Below the pieces are notes generated by a model, which was not told the origin of the DNA, searched no databases, and saw nothing but the letters and a program-made list of their open reading frames with translations. Of a stretch of DNA of 12,749 nt, positions 12,347-12,749 are shown one piece after another (the stretch's first letter is position 1; each line of letters opens with the position of its first letter). Source of the DNA: CAYTYX01 sp964442325 (lineage in GTDB: Bacteria; Patescibacteriota; Saccharimonadia; Saccharimonadales; UBA10212); contig CAYTYX010000010.1 in assembly GCA_964442325.1 (NCBI GenBank), forward strand, positions 1 to 12,749, read 5' to 3'. A program made the position numbers and the translations under genes.

Positions 12347-12434
12347 GCTTCGCACAGCCCACCCGTGGGCCCGGGTGGAATGCGTTTGTTTTGGTTTTTA
12401 TTTTGCGACTGGATTGGGCCCAGTTGCGCGAAGC
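12347..12434 (-). ncRNA. Predicted three-way-junction RNA in the leader of the papain-fold gene
   Basis: By hand folding on the minus strand: P1 pairs GCTTCGCGCA (12434-12425) with TGTGCGAAGC (12356-12347), 10 pairs with one G-U. P2 is ACTGG/CCAGT (12424-12408) with a 7-nt loop GCCCAAT. A 29-nt A-rich linker follows. P3 is CCACCCG/CGGGTGG (12378-12359) with loop GGCCCA. The loops could kiss (GCC with GGC). A perfect AGGAGG (12442-12437) sits 2 nt before P1 and the ATG is 8 nt after it. It may be a cis-acting element or the 3' end of ligA; no known RNA family is recognised. Confidence 0.45.
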
Positions 12435-12436
12435 TA

Positions 12437-12442
12437 CCTCCT
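12437..12442 (-). promoter_or_regulatory. Distant Shine-Dalgarno AGGAGG, placed next to the start codon if the leader folds
   Basis: A perfect AGGAGG on the minus strand, 6 nt after the ligA stop, with no usable ATG, GTG or TTG in the next 20 nt. If the 12434-12347 structure forms, only 10 unpaired nt separate it from the ATG at 12338, a normal spacing. Confidence 0.4.
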
Positions 12443-12448
12443 ATTACA

Positions 12449-12749
12449 CTACTGTTGCTTATGGTTTGTCAACCCAAGCAGTTTAAGCAACTCGGGTTCA
12501 GAAATTTGCTTAGTACCAAGAGTGCGAGCACGCTTTAATTTGCTCTCACCCACATTAGCCCCCACCACTAAATAATTGGTATCTTTGCCAACTGAGCTTT
12601 GGAAGCTGCCACCCAGGTTTCGGATTTTATCAGCCGCTTCGTCGCGACTCAAAGAATCGAGCGTGCCGGTAATTACAAAGGTTTGGCCATGCAGCGGGCC
12701 CTTAATTTGGCTTGAGTGTCGCGGCTTAACTTCTAGATGTTCAAATTTT
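12449..12749 (-). CDS. ligA: NAD-dependent DNA ligase LigA, C-terminal BRCT part, cut by window edge
   Basis: Seals nicks in DNA using NAD+. Only the last 99 codons are in the window; the frame is open to the edge, so the start is outside. The visible part is the BRCT domain: GQTFVITGTLDSLSRDEAAD, KIRNLGGSFQSSVGKDTNYL, VVGANVGESKLKRARTLG and ISEPELLKLLG, all matching the LigA C-terminus. The FVITGTL strand, the GG turn and the VGKDTNYLV strand are the BRCT core. Internal TTG or GTG codons in frame are not starts. The stop is TAG at 12451-12449. The next gene lies 110 nt downstream on the same strand and probably shares its transcript. Confidence 0.93.
   Translation of the reverse strand, partial: KFEHLEVKPRHSSQIKGPLHGQTFVITGTLDSLSRDEAADKIRNLGGSFQSSVGKDTNYLVVGANVGESKLKRARTLGTKQISEPELLKLLGLTNHKQQ

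Noticed and set aside
12449..12652. Stand-alone 67-residue BRCT protein
   Set aside because: The frame stays open upstream to the window edge with LigA-like residues (FVITGTL), so it is the end of ligA.
1..12749. CRISPR array, insertion sequence or transposase, rRNA gene
   Set aside because: No spaced direct repeats, no transposase motifs, no terminal inverted repeats and no rRNA sequence were seen.

Overview
The window looks like a piece of a compact genome from the Candidate Phyla Radiation (Patescibacteria), most likely a Saccharibacteria (TM7) relative. This is inferred, not proven. The evidence is short versions of housekeeping proteins, a Mur ligase without the usual N-terminal domain, a leucyl-tRNA synthetase carrying an inserted Nudix domain, almost no intergenic DNA and moderate GC. 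No stretch longer than about 150 bases lacks a gene. All genes but two lie on the minus strand, so they are read from high to low coordinates.

Right end (12749 to 11580): the C-terminal BRCT part of NAD-dependent DNA ligase (ligA, cut by the window edge); a papain-fold (NlpC/P60-like) protein whose 5' leader can fold into a three-way junction; and a tRNA cluster Ala(GGC)-Val(UAC)-Ala(CGC) with encoded CCA ends. Next (11579 to 9788) comes a MurF-like Mur ligase followed 7 nt later by a C39-like cysteine peptidase. Then leuS (9761 to 6789), 990 residues long because of the Nudix insert.

Middle (6710 to 3619): an RNA and translation operon, rpmF (bL32, 53 aa), nusB, a Nudix hydrolase, rnc, rpsP (bS16) and khpA. 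NusB has a basic low-complexity tail; bS16 and KhpA have long acidic tails. Two plus-strand genes (2971 to 3622) with different arginine codon use sit between khpA and trmD, where rimM is often found in other bacteria.

Left end (2946 to 1): trmD, a four-helix membrane protein, a Mn-type superoxide dismutase, and an ABC transporter permease followed by its ATPase. The ATPase appears to carry a one-base frameshift just before Walker A.

Two properties of the whole window stand out. First genes of transcription units (permease, sodA, trmD, orf 2971, rpsP, leuS, Mur ligase) have a -10-like box 6 to 9 nt before the start codon and no Shine-Dalgarno, which suggests leaderless mRNAs; several downstream genes have clear Shine-Dalgarno sites. 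All 17 genes whose stop is visible end in TAA (11) or TAG (6), none in TGA.
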